Origin: G020350405 sp964513655
GTDB lineage: Bacteria > Planctomycetota > Phycisphaerae > Sedimentisphaerales > Anaerobacaceae
Direction: 5' to 3'
NCBI GenBank assembly: GCA_964513655.1
Contig: CAZENQ010000051.1
Coordinates: 1 to 20,712, forward strand
Length of the DNA stretch: 20,712 nt
In this document: piece after piece, positions 7,416-14,196 of the stretch
How positions within the stretch are numbered: the stretch's first letter is position 1
How the letters are laid out: every line of letters starts with the position of its first letter
Made by a program: the position numbers and the translations under genes
Notes under the pieces: generated by a model
The model's database searches: none
Seen by the model: only the letters and a program-made list of their open reading frames with translations
Told to the model about the DNA's origin: nothing

Positions 7416-8810
7416 TCAGGTTAGTCCTAATTTCTCTGCCTCGGTGTATAGGCCGTACTGTTTCATCTTTTTAAATAAGGTCGTGCGGTTTATCTGAAGG
7501 GCCTTAGCGGTCGCCTGCCTGTTCCAGTTATTTGCCTCAAGCGCCTGGCGGATAAGATTTTTTTCCGGGCCCACAAGAGCCTCCTTCAGGCCCATCGGCT
7601 TATATCCCTTTTGCTGCCGGCCCTTGTCCTGCTTGACGCAGTTTGGCAGGTCGTCTGTGCCGATGTATTTGTCTTTACTTAGCAGGACCGCCCGCTCAAT
7701 TACATTCTCTAACTCTCGAACGTTGCCCGGCCAGCTGTATCGCTCCAAATATTCCAGCGTCTCATCGGTAATCCCGAGTTTTTCCTTGTTGTGCTGCGTA
7801 CAGTAAACCCTCAAAAAATGCTTTGCCAGCAGCGGGATATCGCCGACCCGCTCGCACAAAGCCGGCAGGCCGATCGTTACCACATTTATCCGGTAGTACA
7901 AATCTTCACGAAACCGCCCGTCTTTTACCTCCTCGTTCAAGTCTTTATTTGTGGCAAGTAGAATTCGTGTATCGACTGTTTCTGTCTTGTTGCTGCCGAC
8001 CGCCTCGAACTGCCTGTCTTCCAGAACACGCAACAGCTTTGCCTGCAGACCCGGCGAGGCGTTGGCCACCTCATCCAGAAAAATCGTGCCGCCGTCTGCC
8101 GCCAAAAACTTGCCTTCCTTGTTACTTATAGCGCCGGTAAAGGCCCCCTTGACATGCCCGAATAGTTCGCTTTCGAGCAGCGTCTCGGGCAGTGCCCCGC
8201 AACTGACCTCGACAAATGGCTTATTGCGCTGGCTCGAACGATGGTGTATTGCCCTTGCCAGCATACTTTTTCCGGTCCCCGATGGTCCCGTCATCAGTAT
8301 TGTCGTTTTGCTGTCGGCGACCGCTTCTACAAGGTCAAAAATCCTTGCCATCTTGTAATCGTGGCTGATTATGTTTTCCAGACTGTATTTTTGTTTGAGT
8401 TGAAGACGCAGACTCTCATTTTCACTCATGAGCGACTGTTGTTTAATCGCCCTTTCTATCGCCAGACGCAACTCGTCGTCGACAATCGGCTTGGTAAGGT
8501 AGTCATGGGCGCCTAGCTTTATCGCCCTGACTGCACTTTCAATGCTGCCGTAGCCGGTTATCGCAATCGCCACTGTCTGTGGATGGTCTTTCCTGATGGT
8601 ATCTAATAATTCGAGGCCGTCCCCGTCCGGCAGATTAACATCCGTTATAACCAGACAATAGTTCTGTTTTTGCAGTTCAGCCACTGCGCCCTTGAATGTT
8701 TCGGCGCCATTTGCCTGGAATCCTTCGAGTGATAGAAATTCACACAGTGAATCCAATATGATTCTGTCGTCATCGACAACGAGGACACTCTTTTGTTCTG
8801 TCCTGGTCAT
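7416..8810 (-). CDS. NtrC-family sigma-54-dependent response regulator
   Basis: Cytoplasmic activator of sigma-54 promoters controlled by phosphorylation. Of its 464 residues, the receiver domain (about 7-122) has the acidic pair near Asp13-15, phospho-acceptor Asp57 in TDVNLPDGDG, Thr84 and Lys107. The AAA+ domain (about 146-375) has Walker A GPSGTGKS at 175-182, GAFTGA (222-227, contacts sigma-54) and Walker B GTIFLDE at 241-247. The C-terminal Fis-type helix-turn-helix is NRQATAKALQINRTTLFKKM. The ATG has AGGTGA upstream. It begins 18 bases after the histidine-kinase gene, so the pair is one operon. The target is unknown; the nearest candidate is the sigma-54 promoter at 10295-10310. Confidence 0.95.
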   Translation of the reverse strand: MTRTEQKSVLVVDDDRIILDSLCEFLSLEGFQANGAETFKGAVAELQKQNYCLVITDVNLPDGDGLELLDTIRKDHPQTVAIAITGYGSIESAVRAIKLGAHDYLTKPIVDDELRLAIERAIKQQSLMSENESLRLQLKQKYSLENIISHDYKMARIFDLVEAVADSKTTILMTGPSGTGKSMLARAIHHRSSQRNKPFVEVSCGALPETLLESELFGHVKGAFTGAISNKEGKFLAADGGTIFLDEVANASPGLQAKLLRVLEDRQFEAVGSNKTETVDTRILLATNKDLNEEVKDGRFREDLYYRINVVTIGLPALCERVGDIPLLAKHFLRVYCTQHNKEKLGITDETLEYLERYSWPGNVRELENVIERAVLLSKDKYIGTDDLPNCVKQDKGRQQKGYKPMGLKEALVGPEKNLIRQALEANNWNRQATAKALQINRTTLFKKMKQYGLYTEAEKLGLT

Positions 8811-8828
8811 ATACTCACCTACTGATTT

Positions 8829-9974
8829 TTATAGATTTTTAGTCACCACAGGCAGATGCACGGTGAAGATACTGCCGCCCCCGGGAGCATTTTCGGCAGT
8901 TATTCGGCCGTGGTATCTTTCAACGATGTCCCTGGATATTGCCAATCCTAATCCTGTACCTCTGCCTTTGTCTTTTGTGGTAAAGAAGGGCTCAAATATC
9001 AGCTCGCCATTCTCCGGCACAAACCCTGTCCCTGTATCGCGAAACGCCACAATGGCGGTATTATCTGCCCCTAAGCGCGTGGAAATGCTAAGCTTACCGC
9101 CATCTGGCATTGCATCCAGTGCGTTCTTTATAAGATTACAAAAGACCTGAAACAAATTGCCGCTCCGTATTTGCGGTATGCCGGGAGCATAGTCGCGTAA
9201 TATCTGAACTTTCGAAGCTTCAATAATCGGGCCCATCGCCTTTATGGCGTCTTCGATAATATGCTCCACTCTTAGCGATTCGAATGGTGTGTGAGCGCCG
9301 CGGGAGAATTCCAGCAGTTCGCTTACTATTTGAACCATTCTCATAAGCCCCTGTCGGCACTGTGTCAGGTACTCTTTGGGTTTTTCCAGGTTCTCCCCCT
9401 CGATAATTCTTATCGCAAGATTGATGTACCGCAGTATACCGTCCATAGGGTTATTTAGCTCATGGGCTACCTTCGAGGCAAGTTTACCAACTGCGGCGAG
9501 CCTTTCCGTATTGGCTAACTGTTCTTCCATATACACTTTTTCGGTCATATCTTCGATAATGACGGTGCCCCCAAGGTTTCCTGAGGTTTTAGTCCTCTTC
9601 AACGGTGTGCAGACAATACGCAGCAATCTTGTTTCGCTGTTCAACGTATACATTACATTGTCGAATCTGCAAGGTTTTCCTGCTGAGAGGGCTGATTTTA
9701 ACTCTTCGGTCCAATTTGGGCCCGTCATGCCAGGACTGTCTGTACCCTTTGCCAGTGATTTGTCGATTCTCTCTCCCAACTCTATGAGTCTCACCGCCTG
9801 GCTGTTGGCGTCGATAATCTTCAAGTCCGGACCGAAAGTAACGACTCCTACCGGCAGCGACTCGAAAATCGATTTACCGAGCAGACCGAATTTTAACTGG
9901 TGCTCATCATGTGTTGCTGATCTGTCGTCGGCCTTGCTTGGCCTTTTTGATTGTGCCTCTCGGGAATCAACCAT
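8829..9974 (-). CDS. Soluble PAS sensor histidine kinase (NtrB-like)
   Basis: The 381-residue product has no transmembrane segment and is therefore predicted cytoplasmic. A PAS-like domain covers about 35-145 (FESLPVGVVTFGPDLKIIDAN...). The HisKA domain carries AHELNNP with phospho-acceptor His161. The ATPase part has the N-box NLIKNALDAMPDGG near 270-283, the G1 box DTGTG at 303-307, FEPFFTTK, and the G2 box GRGTGLGLA at 327-335. All catalytic boxes are intact. Layout and soluble form resemble NtrB/AtoS-type partners of sigma-54 activators, and the next gene is such an activator. The ATG at 9972-9974 has only a weak ribosome site. The sensed signal cannot be inferred. Confidence 0.93.
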   Translation of the reverse strand: MVDSREAQSKRPSKADDRSATHDEHQLKFGLLGKSIFESLPVGVVTFGPDLKIIDANSQAVRLIELGERIDKSLAKGTDSPGMTGPNWTEELKSALSAGKPCRFDNVMYTLNSETRLLRIVCTPLKRTKTSGNLGGTVIIEDMTEKVYMEEQLANTERLAAVGKLASKVAHELNNPMDGILRYINLAIRIIEGENLEKPKEYLTQCRQGLMRMVQIVSELLEFSRGAHTPFESLRVEHIIEDAIKAMGPIIEASKVQILRDYAPGIPQIRSGNLFQVFCNLIKNALDAMPDGGKLSISTRLGADNTAIVAFRDTGTGFVPENGELIFEPFFTTKDKGRGTGLGLAISRDIVERYHGRITAENAPGGGSIFTVHLPVVTKNL

Positions 9975-10294
9975 GGCTCAAAAAATAAAACCGGTCTCCA
10001 TATTGTGAACTATGGATGTTGAAAAAAAACAACATACTTGTCCTTTGTTCGGATTAATAAACATCCCTGTTTAGCGAGAAACGTAACATTTTGTAAAATA
10101 AGCAAATAAATAGCTTTTTCAGCCTTGAGATTCAGCTGGCGACACATAAAGAGCTCTTTGAGTGTTGTTATTTCACAACATTGTAAAACTCTGCGCTATT
10201 GAGTCTGCCTCGCTGGGGTGGTCGATGTTGCTTAACCTTTTGCCTGACAGGTACTTGTAAAAGTAAAAATGGGGTATTCGTTCATTATTTGTTT
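9975..10294. promoter_or_regulatory. Intergenic control region with repeated ATGTTG/CAACAT sites
   Basis: Between the divergent kinase and PilZ genes the hexamer ATGTTG or its complement occurs four times: 10016-10021 and 10030-10035 (an inverted pair with an A8 spacer), 10176-10181, and 10225-10230. A related inverted repeat TGTTGT-N6-ACAACA covers 10163-10180. All lie about 65-295 bases upstream of the sigma-54 promoter, the usual range for enhancer-binding proteins. That the response regulator next door binds them is inference. Confidence 0.4.
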
Positions 10295-10310
10295 TGGTAC
10301 GGTTTTTGCA
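10295..10310 (+). promoter_or_regulatory. Sigma-54 (-24/-12) promoter for the PilZ gene
   Basis: TGGTACG-GTTT-TTGCA matches the consensus TGGCACG-N4-TTGCW at every defined position except one (T for C), with the required GG and GC ten bases apart. Transcription would start near 10321, about 42 bases before the PilZ ATG. An NtrC-type activator gene lies about 1.5 kb away. Confidence 0.75.
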
Positions 10311-10362
10311 CGATTATACGAGGTAATCGTTGAGAATAAGTGGATTCTGAGCAAGGAGGCAA

Positions 10363-10719
10363 ATGATGAATGGGGCTGAAAAGCGAAAGTTTAAGCGGAT
10401 ACCGGTGACCCTTGACTTGTCGTGCTGTATAGTCGGATCGAGAGAAGAGCGACTTCATACAGGCCATACGATGAATGTAAGTCCCGGCGGCTTGTATTTT
10501 CAAACCGACGCTGGTGTATTTAAGCCGGGCAGCGTCGTAAAAATAGATTTGTCCATACCACCGACAGTAGGGCTGCTTGAGTCTGGTGGCAGGATTTCGG
10601 GCCTCGCCAGGGTCTTAAGAACTTGTAACCTCTGTGATTCTCCCAAAGATACCGATTTGCAGGCCGGTGGTTTTGGCGTAGCTCTGGAATTTTGTCAGAC
10701 CCTAAAGCTTCGCACATAG
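10363..10719 (+). CDS. PilZ-domain c-di-GMP receptor protein
   Basis: A 118-residue protein consisting almost entirely of one PilZ domain. It has the two c-di-GMP-binding signatures: RKFKR (RxxxR, residues 8-12) and NVSPGG (N/DxSxxG, 38-43). A ligand-responsive adaptor for motility, surface or polysaccharide functions is the usual role of such stand-alone proteins; the partner is unknown. AAGGAGG (10353-10359) precedes two adjacent ATGs. The second (10366) has the better spacing, a difference of one residue. It is expressed from a sigma-54-type promoter and converges on dapF with three bases between the stop codons. Confidence 0.85.
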   Translation: MMNGAEKRKFKRIPVTLDLSCCIVGSREERLHTGHTMNVSPGGLYFQTDAGVFKPGSVVKIDLSIPPTVGLLESGGRISGLARVLRTCNLCDSPKDTDLQAGGFGVALEFCQTLKLRT

Positions 10720-10722
10720 CAA

Positions 10723-11601
10723 TCACGCTTGCGGCCAGATACCTTCGAAGACCTCAACCGCCGGTCCGGTCATATAAACACAGTTATCCTCATCACACCA
10801 GTTCAGGGCCAAATCGCCCCCCGGCAGATGCGCGGTGCAAAGCCGCTCACACCGTCCGGTAAGTACACCCGCAACGCAGGCTGCACAGGCACCTGTGCCG
10901 CAGGCCATCGTAACACCGCTGCCTCGCTCCCATGTTCGCATCGTGAATTCCGCGGGTTTATTAACCCGGACAAAGTGGACGTTGGTGCGTTGCGGAAAGA
11001 TGCTGTGGTTCTCAATTGCGGGGCCAAACTTTTCCAGTTCAACGGATGCAAGGTCGTCGCGAAAGAAAACTGCGTGTGGATTACCCATCGATACACACGT
11101 CATAACAAATGCGCGACTTAGAAACATCATCGGCTGCTCAATTACCTCTTTGACAGGCAGTTCGACCGGTATCTCTCTTGCAGCTAACACAGGTTGTCCC
11201 ATATTTACACATACCTTGTCGACCTTGTTATGTTTGTCGATTACAAGACCTACGGTTAAAACACCGTTGCCGGTTTCAATTTTTAGTGAAGCAGGACAAG
11301 TTGGTTGCCCGGGAACGACCAATGCTCCTCCTGCTTTGGCTAATTTATGCTCATAGGTGTATTTACCTACGCAGCGAATGCCATTGCCGCACATCTCCGC
11401 TTGTGAACCGTCGGCGTTAAATATACGCATCCGCACGTCCGCTTTTTTTGACCGCTCTATCAAAATCAACCCGTCTGCGCCGATGCCCCAGTGCCGGTCG
11501 CTGACAGTCACAGCCAGCTTCACGGGGTCCTTGACCTTCTCCTTAAAGCAATTGACGTAAACGTAGTCATTGCCCAACCCATGCATCTTTGTAAATCGCA
11601 T
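10723..11601 (-). CDS. dapF: Diaminopimelate epimerase
   Basis: Interconverts LL- and meso-diaminopimelate for lysine and peptidoglycan synthesis, using two cysteines as acid and base. The 292 residues carry both catalytic sites: NADGSQAEMCGNGIRC (Cys71) and ACGTGAC (Cys234), plus GNPHAV (His176) and the ERG of the WERGSGVT segment (Glu225). In that segment Val replaces the Glu commonly found in ERGxGET; the catalytic residues are unaffected. A strong GGAAGGAGAAA precedes the ATG. fliA lies upstream on the same strand, 139 bases away. Intact diaminopimelate chemistry implies a peptidoglycan wall or at least lysine synthesis. Confidence 0.96.
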   Translation of the reverse strand: MRFTKMHGLGNDYVYVNCFKEKVKDPVKLAVTVSDRHWGIGADGLILIERSKKADVRMRIFNADGSQAEMCGNGIRCVGKYTYEHKLAKAGGALVVPGQPTCPASLKIETGNGVLTVGLVIDKHNKVDKVCVNMGQPVLAAREIPVELPVKEVIEQPMMFLSRAFVMTCVSMGNPHAVFFRDDLASVELEKFGPAIENHSIFPQRTNVHFVRVNKPAEFTMRTWERGSGVTMACGTGACAACVAGVLTGRCERLCTAHLPGGDLALNWCDEDNCVYMTGPAVEVFEGIWPQA

Positions 11602-11740
11602 AGTATTTCTCCTTCCATAAAACCTTCGTTAGTATAGGCGGCAAAGGAGAGAGAATCAAGTCTTTATGCGATATATGGTAGGATGGCGTGGCCCTACTGG
11701 CCAAGGAGCGTTCAGACTGACCAGATAACCAGCTGCGGTA

Positions 11741-12517
11741 TTAGATTGCGAATTCCTTTTTCCGGGTGTTCATCTGGGCCTTCAGGCGTGCAACTATGGA
11801 AGAGTGCATCTGTGAGACGCGAGATTCAGACAAATCTAGTGTTGCACCAATTTCCTTCATCGTCATCTCTTCATAATAGTAAAGGACAATAATGAGCCGT
11901 TCGGCTCGCGTTAATCCCTTGGTTAACAGATTCTTTAAGTCTCGCTTTTGCGCCTCAATTATCGGGTCTTCGCTCCTTTTGTCCTTGATTATATCTATCT
12001 CACGAATATCCTTTTCGCCCTCTCCTTCACTGTATTTTGTATTCAATGATACCAAACTGACAGCATTGGCATCGCGCTTGAGCCGCTTAAACTCCTCCAT
12101 GTCCATATTCAGTTCCGCAGCGGTTTCTTTTTCCGTAGGCTTACGGCCAAGATGTGTCTCCAGTGACTGTGTGGCCCTTGTCAGCTGGTGTGCTCGGGCA
12201 CGCACTAATCGCGGCACCCAGTCCATGCTACGCAGCTCGTCGAGAATGGATCCTCTTATGCGGGGCGTGCAATATGTCTCAAACTTTACACCTCTGGCAG
12301 GGTCAAATGCGTCGATCGCGTCCATCAAGCCGAAAATGCCGGCGCTCATAAGGTCGTCCAATTCAACCTTGTCAGGCAGTTTGCTGTGTAACCGCTCTGC
12401 CGCATATCTTACCAGGCATCTGTAATGTTCCATGAGAAGATTGCGGTATTGCTCGGTGCGTGTCTCGTGGAACTGCTCCCATATCTGGCCGATGTCGAGT
12501 TGTTGTTCGGTCTTCAC
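11741..12517 (-). CDS. fliA: RNA polymerase sigma factor FliA/WhiG type (sigma-28)
   Basis: A 258-residue alternative sigma factor. Region 2 contains DLMSAGIFGLMDAIDAFDP and FETYCTPRIRGSILDELRSMDWVPR, the latter characteristic of FliA/WhiG factors. Region 3 follows (KPTEKETAAELNM), and region 4 ends the protein (LYYYEEMTMKEIGATLDLSE then SRVSQMHSSIVARLK). It would direct late flagellar genes if the FliA assignment holds. The start is GTG at 12515-12517 with GGAGGAA about six bases upstream. A near-consensus sigma-28 promoter lies about 125 bases upstream, suggesting autoregulation. The FlgB-like gene is next upstream, supporting the flagellar reading. No anti-sigma factor FlgM was recognised in the window. 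Confidence 0.92.
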   Translation of the reverse strand: MKTEQQLDIGQIWEQFHETRTEQYRNLLMEHYRCLVRYAAERLHSKLPDKVELDDLMSAGIFGLMDAIDAFDPARGVKFETYCTPRIRGSILDELRSMDWVPRLVRARAHQLTRATQSLETHLGRKPTEKETAAELNMDMEEFKRLKRDANAVSLVSLNTKYSEGEGEKDIREIDIIKDKRSEDPIIEAQKRDLKNLLTKGLTRAERLIIVLYYYEEMTMKEIGATLDLSESRVSQMHSSIVARLKAQMNTRKKEFAI

Positions 12518-12539
12518 AGGATTCCTCCGTGAAATTCTA

Positions 12540-12632
12540 CTAAGTATTGCAGTGCCGGGCTTCAGGTCCTATAAACACTGCTGCTTTTTCGTCACCTGCA
12601 TATCTGGCTGTGTTAACTACATAAGCACACAT
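12540..12632 (-). CDS. Possible 30-codon ORF in the fliA leader
   Basis: ATG at 12630-12632 with AAGGAG five bases upstream opens a 30-codon frame (MCAYVVNTARYAGDEK...) that ends in two consecutive TAG codons, 22 bases before the fliA GTG. No homologue is recognised. A caution: the sigma-28 promoter at 12642-12668 would start RNA near 12635, leaving the AAGGAG outside the transcript. The frame would then be efficiently translated only from RNA reading through from upstream. It could be a leader peptide, a small protein, or chance. Confidence 0.25.
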   Translation of the reverse strand: MCAYVVNTARYAGDEKAAVFIGPEARHCNT

Positions 12633-12641
12633 CCAATCTCC

Positions 12642-12668
12642 TTATCGACTGTTTAGCTGCTAACTTTA
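12642..12668 (-). promoter_or_regulatory. Sigma-28 (FliA) promoter upstream of fliA
   Basis: On the minus strand TAAAGTTA (12668-12661), 11 bases, then GTCGATAA (12649-12642). The E. coli FliA consensus is TAAAGTTT-N11-GCCGATAA, so 14 of 16 positions match with exact spacing. The predicted start is near 12635, giving a leader of about 118 bases to the fliA GTG. Confidence 0.7.
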
Positions 12669-12682
12669 GCAGAACCAGCTAA
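12653..12682. repeat. Nested inverted repeats over the fliA promoter
   Basis: Outer arms TTAGCTG (12653-12659) and CAGCTAA (12676-12682), and an inner CTGCTAA-CT-TTAGCAG (12657-12672), overlap each other. They cover the -35 element and most of the spacer of the sigma-28 promoter, so they could be an operator. They could also form a hairpin at the end of the FlgB-like transcript, although no T-run follows. Confidence 0.45.
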
Positions 12683-12711
12683 CAACTTTTCCAAATTTAA
12701 ATGGTCGCGAG

Positions 12712-13128
12712 TTACTCGAAAACTGAAATTATTCCCTGTCTTCGCCTGAGCATCTCTGCTGCTATCCTCTGGTTGAGTGAGTTTTCCAGGAGCTTGTTTA
12801 TTTGCAGCTCCAGGTACTCATCTCGACTTGTTTCAAGCAATTCTTTTGCGTACTGGTCGACTGTCGGTTTTGCCTTGAAGCTGCCGGAAGCACCGAACTT
12901 AATGTTTTCGGTATCGCAAAGCACAAGACGTTGACTTTGGGTGTGTTCAGCGACGGCATCGCTCAGTACGCCGGAAAACTCGTCCACCGCCAAATCCTCT
13001 GGAACAAAGCCGAGAGTGCGAATACTTTTTATATTCCGGACAAGGATTCTTTGGCGACTTTGCGTGAACTTGATTATCTTAACCAGTAGCTCAGTGATAT
13101 TATCCGTTATTAATGATGGCAGTCTCAT
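12712..13128 (-). CDS. Putative flagellar rod protein, FlgB-like
   Basis: A 138-residue product, the usual length of FlgB. The N-terminal part (LLVKIIKFTQSRQRILVRNI) resembles the helix of rod proteins that precedes the NxANxxTPG motif, but that motif is degenerate here (IKSIRTLGFVPEDL). The C-terminal LLENSLNQRIAAEMLRRRQG resembles the conserved C-terminal helix of FlgB/FlgC. Assignment rests on these patterns plus fliA next door, so it is tentative. The chosen start is the ATG at 13126-13128: AAGGAG lies five bases upstream, whereas the GTG two codons earlier overlaps that ribosome site. No other basal-body genes are visible around it. Confidence 0.5.
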   Translation of the reverse strand: MRLPSLITDNITELLVKIIKFTQSRQRILVRNIKSIRTLGFVPEDLAVDEFSGVLSDAVAEHTQSQRLVLCDTENIKFGASGSFKAKPTVDQYAKELLETSRDEYLELQINKLLENSLNQRIAAEMLRRRQGIISVFE

Positions 13129-13584
13129 GTGCACTCCTTGCTATTGAGATTGGATTTCCCCTTACCTGTCATTCAAATCCCCCATGTTGTTGCGACCGTA
13201 GCTTCTGGACTGATGATACAGTCAGTGCTGCTGTTCCATGAGAAAGGGCGGCTAGGTGCCTCTCTCCAACTGATATTTCATTGGAGAATCGCTCTCCGCG
13301 GGCAGGGTTCCTGGCGGGATATAAAAACGACCGAGGGTCAAAAAGATGTCTCGTGCAAGACGAAGATCTGTTTCTCATCCCTGACTCTTTCATCTCTTCC
13401 CTGAACTCGTCAAACAGGGCAAAAGTAAAACCGTGCTTACCTTGCTTTTTACATGCTTCCGTTTTCCGAATACATCGTTAGGTCTTTGATTCCACTCTAA
13501 GCCAATCGCGGCTCTGTAAGGAGTCAACCAGTCGGTTTTTTACTTATTTCTCAAAGCCAGTTACGCCGCTGCTTCGTTAACGGC
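13129..13584. other. Spacer between the MerR-like and FlgB-like genes, no gene seen
   Basis: About 455 bases with no convincing coding region. Frames on both strands lack ribosome sites and family resemblance. It contains an inverted repeat TCTCCAA-N11-TTGGAGA (13263-13287) and, at 13419-13456, the words GCAAAAGTAAAAC and GCTTTTTAC. These share GTAAAAC-type sequence with the palindrome at 14114-14149. The FlgB-like promoter should lie here but I could not identify it. Confidence 0.5.
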
Positions 13585-13842
13585 CTATCCTCTGTTTAAA
13601 ATCTGTCTGATTTCCCAAAGAGTATTTGTTTTCTTAAGCTCGATAATTCTTGATAATCTTTCAAAAACTGACTCGTCGTACAATCGATGCCCACCCTCGG
13701 TCCATTGGGCCTCACGAATAAGTCCCATTACCGTATAGTTATGGATGGTTTGTCGCGAGAAGGGGCTGTGACGGACCAACTCACCAATTTGATAAAGCTT
13801 TGCAGGTATTTGCAATGTGTTGTGCTCAATTTTTCGCCGCAT
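13585..13842 (-). CDS. MerR-type DNA-binding protein, minimal
   Basis: 85 residues from the ATG at 13840-13842. It is nearly only a MerR winged helix: YQIGELVRHSPFSRQTIHNY (helix-turn-helix, about 17-36), then GLIREAQWTEGGHRLYDES (wing, with the GGHRLY motif) and ERLSRIIELKKTNTLWEIRQ. There is no C-terminal effector domain and no Cys ligand, so it is unlikely to be a metal sensor. A TTG start 11 codons earlier is possible; GGAAG eight bases before the ATG favours the shorter form. It follows the small membrane protein gene by 48 bases on the same strand. Confidence 0.8.
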   Translation of the reverse strand: MRRKIEHNTLQIPAKLYQIGELVRHSPFSRQTIHNYTVMGLIREAQWTEGGHRLYDESVFERLSRIIELKKTNTLWEIRQILNRG

Positions 13843-13890
13843 TGCTAAGGCTTCCGCAGGCAAACTCGCCAACAATCCAACATGAAGACG

Positions 13891-14097
13891 TCAAAACACC
13901 ACAAAGAGAAATCCAAAAACGGCCAAAAGGATCAGCTTGCCCTCGGTCGCAGCCACTCGACTAACTGTCCTGCGAACTGACGACAAAACGCAATGAATAT
14001 CCTGCTCGTATGGTTGTTTCAATCTTCGACGCCCTATTATTCCACGCTCCTGACCGTAACTCAGCTCGTCAACTTTCTTCCTACCGCAAGCAGTCAT
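13891..14097 (-). CDS. Possible small tail-anchored membrane protein
   Basis: A 68-codon frame with a basic, polar N-terminal half and a strongly hydrophobic end, GKLILLAVFGFLFVVF, followed directly by the stop. The pattern fits a C-terminal membrane anchor with the bulk in the cytoplasm. No family is recognised and no clear Shine-Dalgarno sequence precedes the ATG, which lowers confidence. In favour of it being real, a well-formed promoter with a palindromic operator candidate ends about 30 bases upstream, and the MerR-like gene follows closely. If it is not translated, that promoter would serve the MerR-like gene through a leader of nearly 290 bases. Confidence 0.4.
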   Translation of the reverse strand: MTACGRKKVDELSYGQERGIIGRRRLKQPYEQDIHCVLSSVRRTVSRVAATEGKLILLAVFGFLFVVF

Positions 14098-14113
14098 CCA
14101 GAGTCGACTGCTT

Positions 14114-14149
14114 AAGGTGTTTTACCTTTTGCAAAATGTAAAACACCTT
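14114..14149. promoter_or_regulatory. 36-bp near-perfect palindrome, operator candidate
   Basis: Arms AAGGTGTTTTAC (14114-14125) and GTAAAACACCTT (14138-14149) are exact complements. The centre TTTTGCAAAA (14127-14136) is itself a perfect palindrome on the same axis. Only the single pair 14126/14137 is mismatched. On the minus strand it covers the -10 box and most of the promoter spacer, the placement of a repressor site. On the plus strand a short TTTTA follows, but no gene ends there. Confidence 0.65.
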
Positions 14150-14163
14150 TTATCGGATGTCAA
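14135..14163 (-). promoter_or_regulatory. Sigma-70-type promoter for the small membrane protein and MerR-like genes
   Basis: TTGACA (14163-14158), a 17-base spacer, and TACATT (14140-14135, four of six to TATAAT). Upstream, the minus strand reads A8-TTC-A8-TTC-A5, A-tracts spaced 11 bases, which could act as an UP element and bend the DNA. Transcription would start near 14128, inside the palindrome. TCCGATAA (14157-14150) in the spacer resembles a sigma-28 -10 box, but no matching -35 exists. Confidence 0.6.
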
Positions 14164-14196
14164 CTCTTTTTGAATTTTTTTTGAATTTTTTTTGTT
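14164..14196. repeat. Phased A/T tracts
   Basis: T-runs of 5, 8 and 8 bases separated by GAA (plus strand) recur about every 11 bases, one helical turn. Such phasing is expected to curve DNA. They lie directly upstream of the TTGACA box on the minus strand. Confidence 0.55.

Noticed and set aside
10835..11356. 173-codon frame antisense to dapF
   Set aside because: Covers both catalytic regions of dapF on the opposite strand; a codon-bias shadow.
14150..14157. TCCGATAA as a sigma-28 -10 box for the MerR-like operon
   Set aside because: Seven of eight to consensus, but the required -35 at 11 bases upstream is absent; the TTGACA promoter fits better.
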